From positions 1-7,650 of the forward strand of contig DASWMO010000091.1 of assembly GCA_036399715.1 (NCBI GenBank): a DNA stretch of 7,650 nucleotides. The letters run 5' to 3'. The stretch comes from DASVSE01 sp036399715 (lineage in GTDB: Bacteria; Bacteroidota; Rhodothermia; Rhodothermales; Rubricoccaceae). Positions 7,414-7,650 of the stretch are shown here, one piece after another. Both the position numbers and the translations under genes were made by a program. Below the pieces are notes generated by a model. It saw only the letters and a program-made list of their open reading frames with translations, ran no database searches and was not told the DNA's origin. Numbering within the stretch: position 1 is the first letter of the stretch; the number at the start of each line of letters is the position of its first letter.

Positions 7414-7650
7414 ATGAATCCGACCGTCGCCCCTGCCCCGACGTCCGCCTCGGATGCCGAGGCCGCCGCCCAGAAGCGGTTCTACCTCATGGCCGGCGGC
7501 GGCCTGCTGATCGTGCTCGTGCTGGCCTACTTCGCACTCCGGCCGGCGACGGATGAGGTCGTGGCCGCGACACCGGCCGCCTCCGACTCGACCGCTGCGC
7601 CGGCGGCCGCGCCGGAGGCCGCGGCCGGCCAGGCCGCCGCGCCAGTCCCC
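7414..7650 (+). CDS. Single-pass membrane protein with Ala/Pro-rich periplasmic linker (partial)
   Basis: The frame is open from ATG 7414 to the window edge (79 codons seen). Residues 1-20 are hydrophilic, K21-R22 precede one membrane helix at about 23-42, and the rest is a low-complexity Ala/Pro/Ser linker. By the positive-inside rule the N-terminus is cytoplasmic and the C-terminal part lies outside the inner membrane. This is a common layout for proteins carrying a distal envelope domain such as SPOR or TonB-C, but that domain is outside the window. An in-frame ATG at 7384 would add ten residues; neither start has an SD. I prefer 7414 because an A-rich codon follows it, but the choice is uncertain. 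It diverges from rpsU across about 235 bp. The family is not recognised. Confidence 0.65.
   Translation, partial: MNPTVAPAPTSASDAEAAAQKRFYLMAGGGLLIVLVLAYFALRPATDEVVAATPAASDSTAAPAAAPEAAAGQAAAPVP

Noticed and set aside
7196..7417. 73-codon plus-strand open frame
   Set aside because: It runs antisense to the rpsU leader and promoter, has no SD or recognisable motif, and overlaps the next gene's start.

Overview
The window is uniformly very GC-rich with strongly GC-biased third codon positions. Three features point to the Bacteroidota/Rhodothermota side of the tree, possibly a Rhodothermota (Rubricoccaceae-like) bacterium. Start codons almost never have a Shine-Dalgarno (SD) sequence. Promoter-like boxes fit the Bacteroidota -7 consensus TAnnTTTG. 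The one gene with a clear SD is rpsU (bS21), as expected where the anti-SD is sequestered by a bS21-containing 30S platform. The taxonomic call is an inference; no rRNA gene lies in the window.

Layout. Positions 1-432 (minus) hold the start of an exported protein with LTxxQ-like motifs and an Arg/Ala-rich tail, cut by the window edge. Positions 581-1612 (minus) encode an extended-SDR NAD(P)-dependent epimerase/dehydratase. Positions 1672-2067 (minus) encode a small putative lipoprotein that also has a C-terminal membrane helix. These three read leftward; a -7-like box at 2088-2095 overlaps a 17-bp dyad and may start the cluster. A four-helix membrane protein of unknown function (2194-2604, plus) diverges from them and meets rlmD tail to tail with 3 bp between stop codons. 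rlmD (2608-4239, minus) is a 23S rRNA uracil-C5 methyltransferase with its Fe-S cysteines and catalytic residues intact. Divergent from it, 4410-6878 (plus) encodes a six-helix hybrid histidine kinase, HisKA-HATPase-REC-REC-Hpt, with no separate response regulator nearby. Two GC-rich hairpins separate it from the convergent rpsU gene (6981-7178, minus). At the right edge a single-pass membrane protein begins (about 7414, plus) and runs off the window.

The most interesting part is the rpsU control region (7176-7277). Reading leftward it holds a -33/-7 promoter (TTG-N20-TAGTTTTC), a stem-loop near the predicted 5' end of the mRNA, a short unstructured stretch, a GAGGT SD and a TTG start codon. 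This arrangement fits bS21 autoregulation, in which ribosomes lacking bS21 expose the anti-SD and preferentially translate rpsU. No mobile elements, tRNA or rRNA genes or CRISPR arrays were seen. No gene-free stretch exceeds 300 bases.
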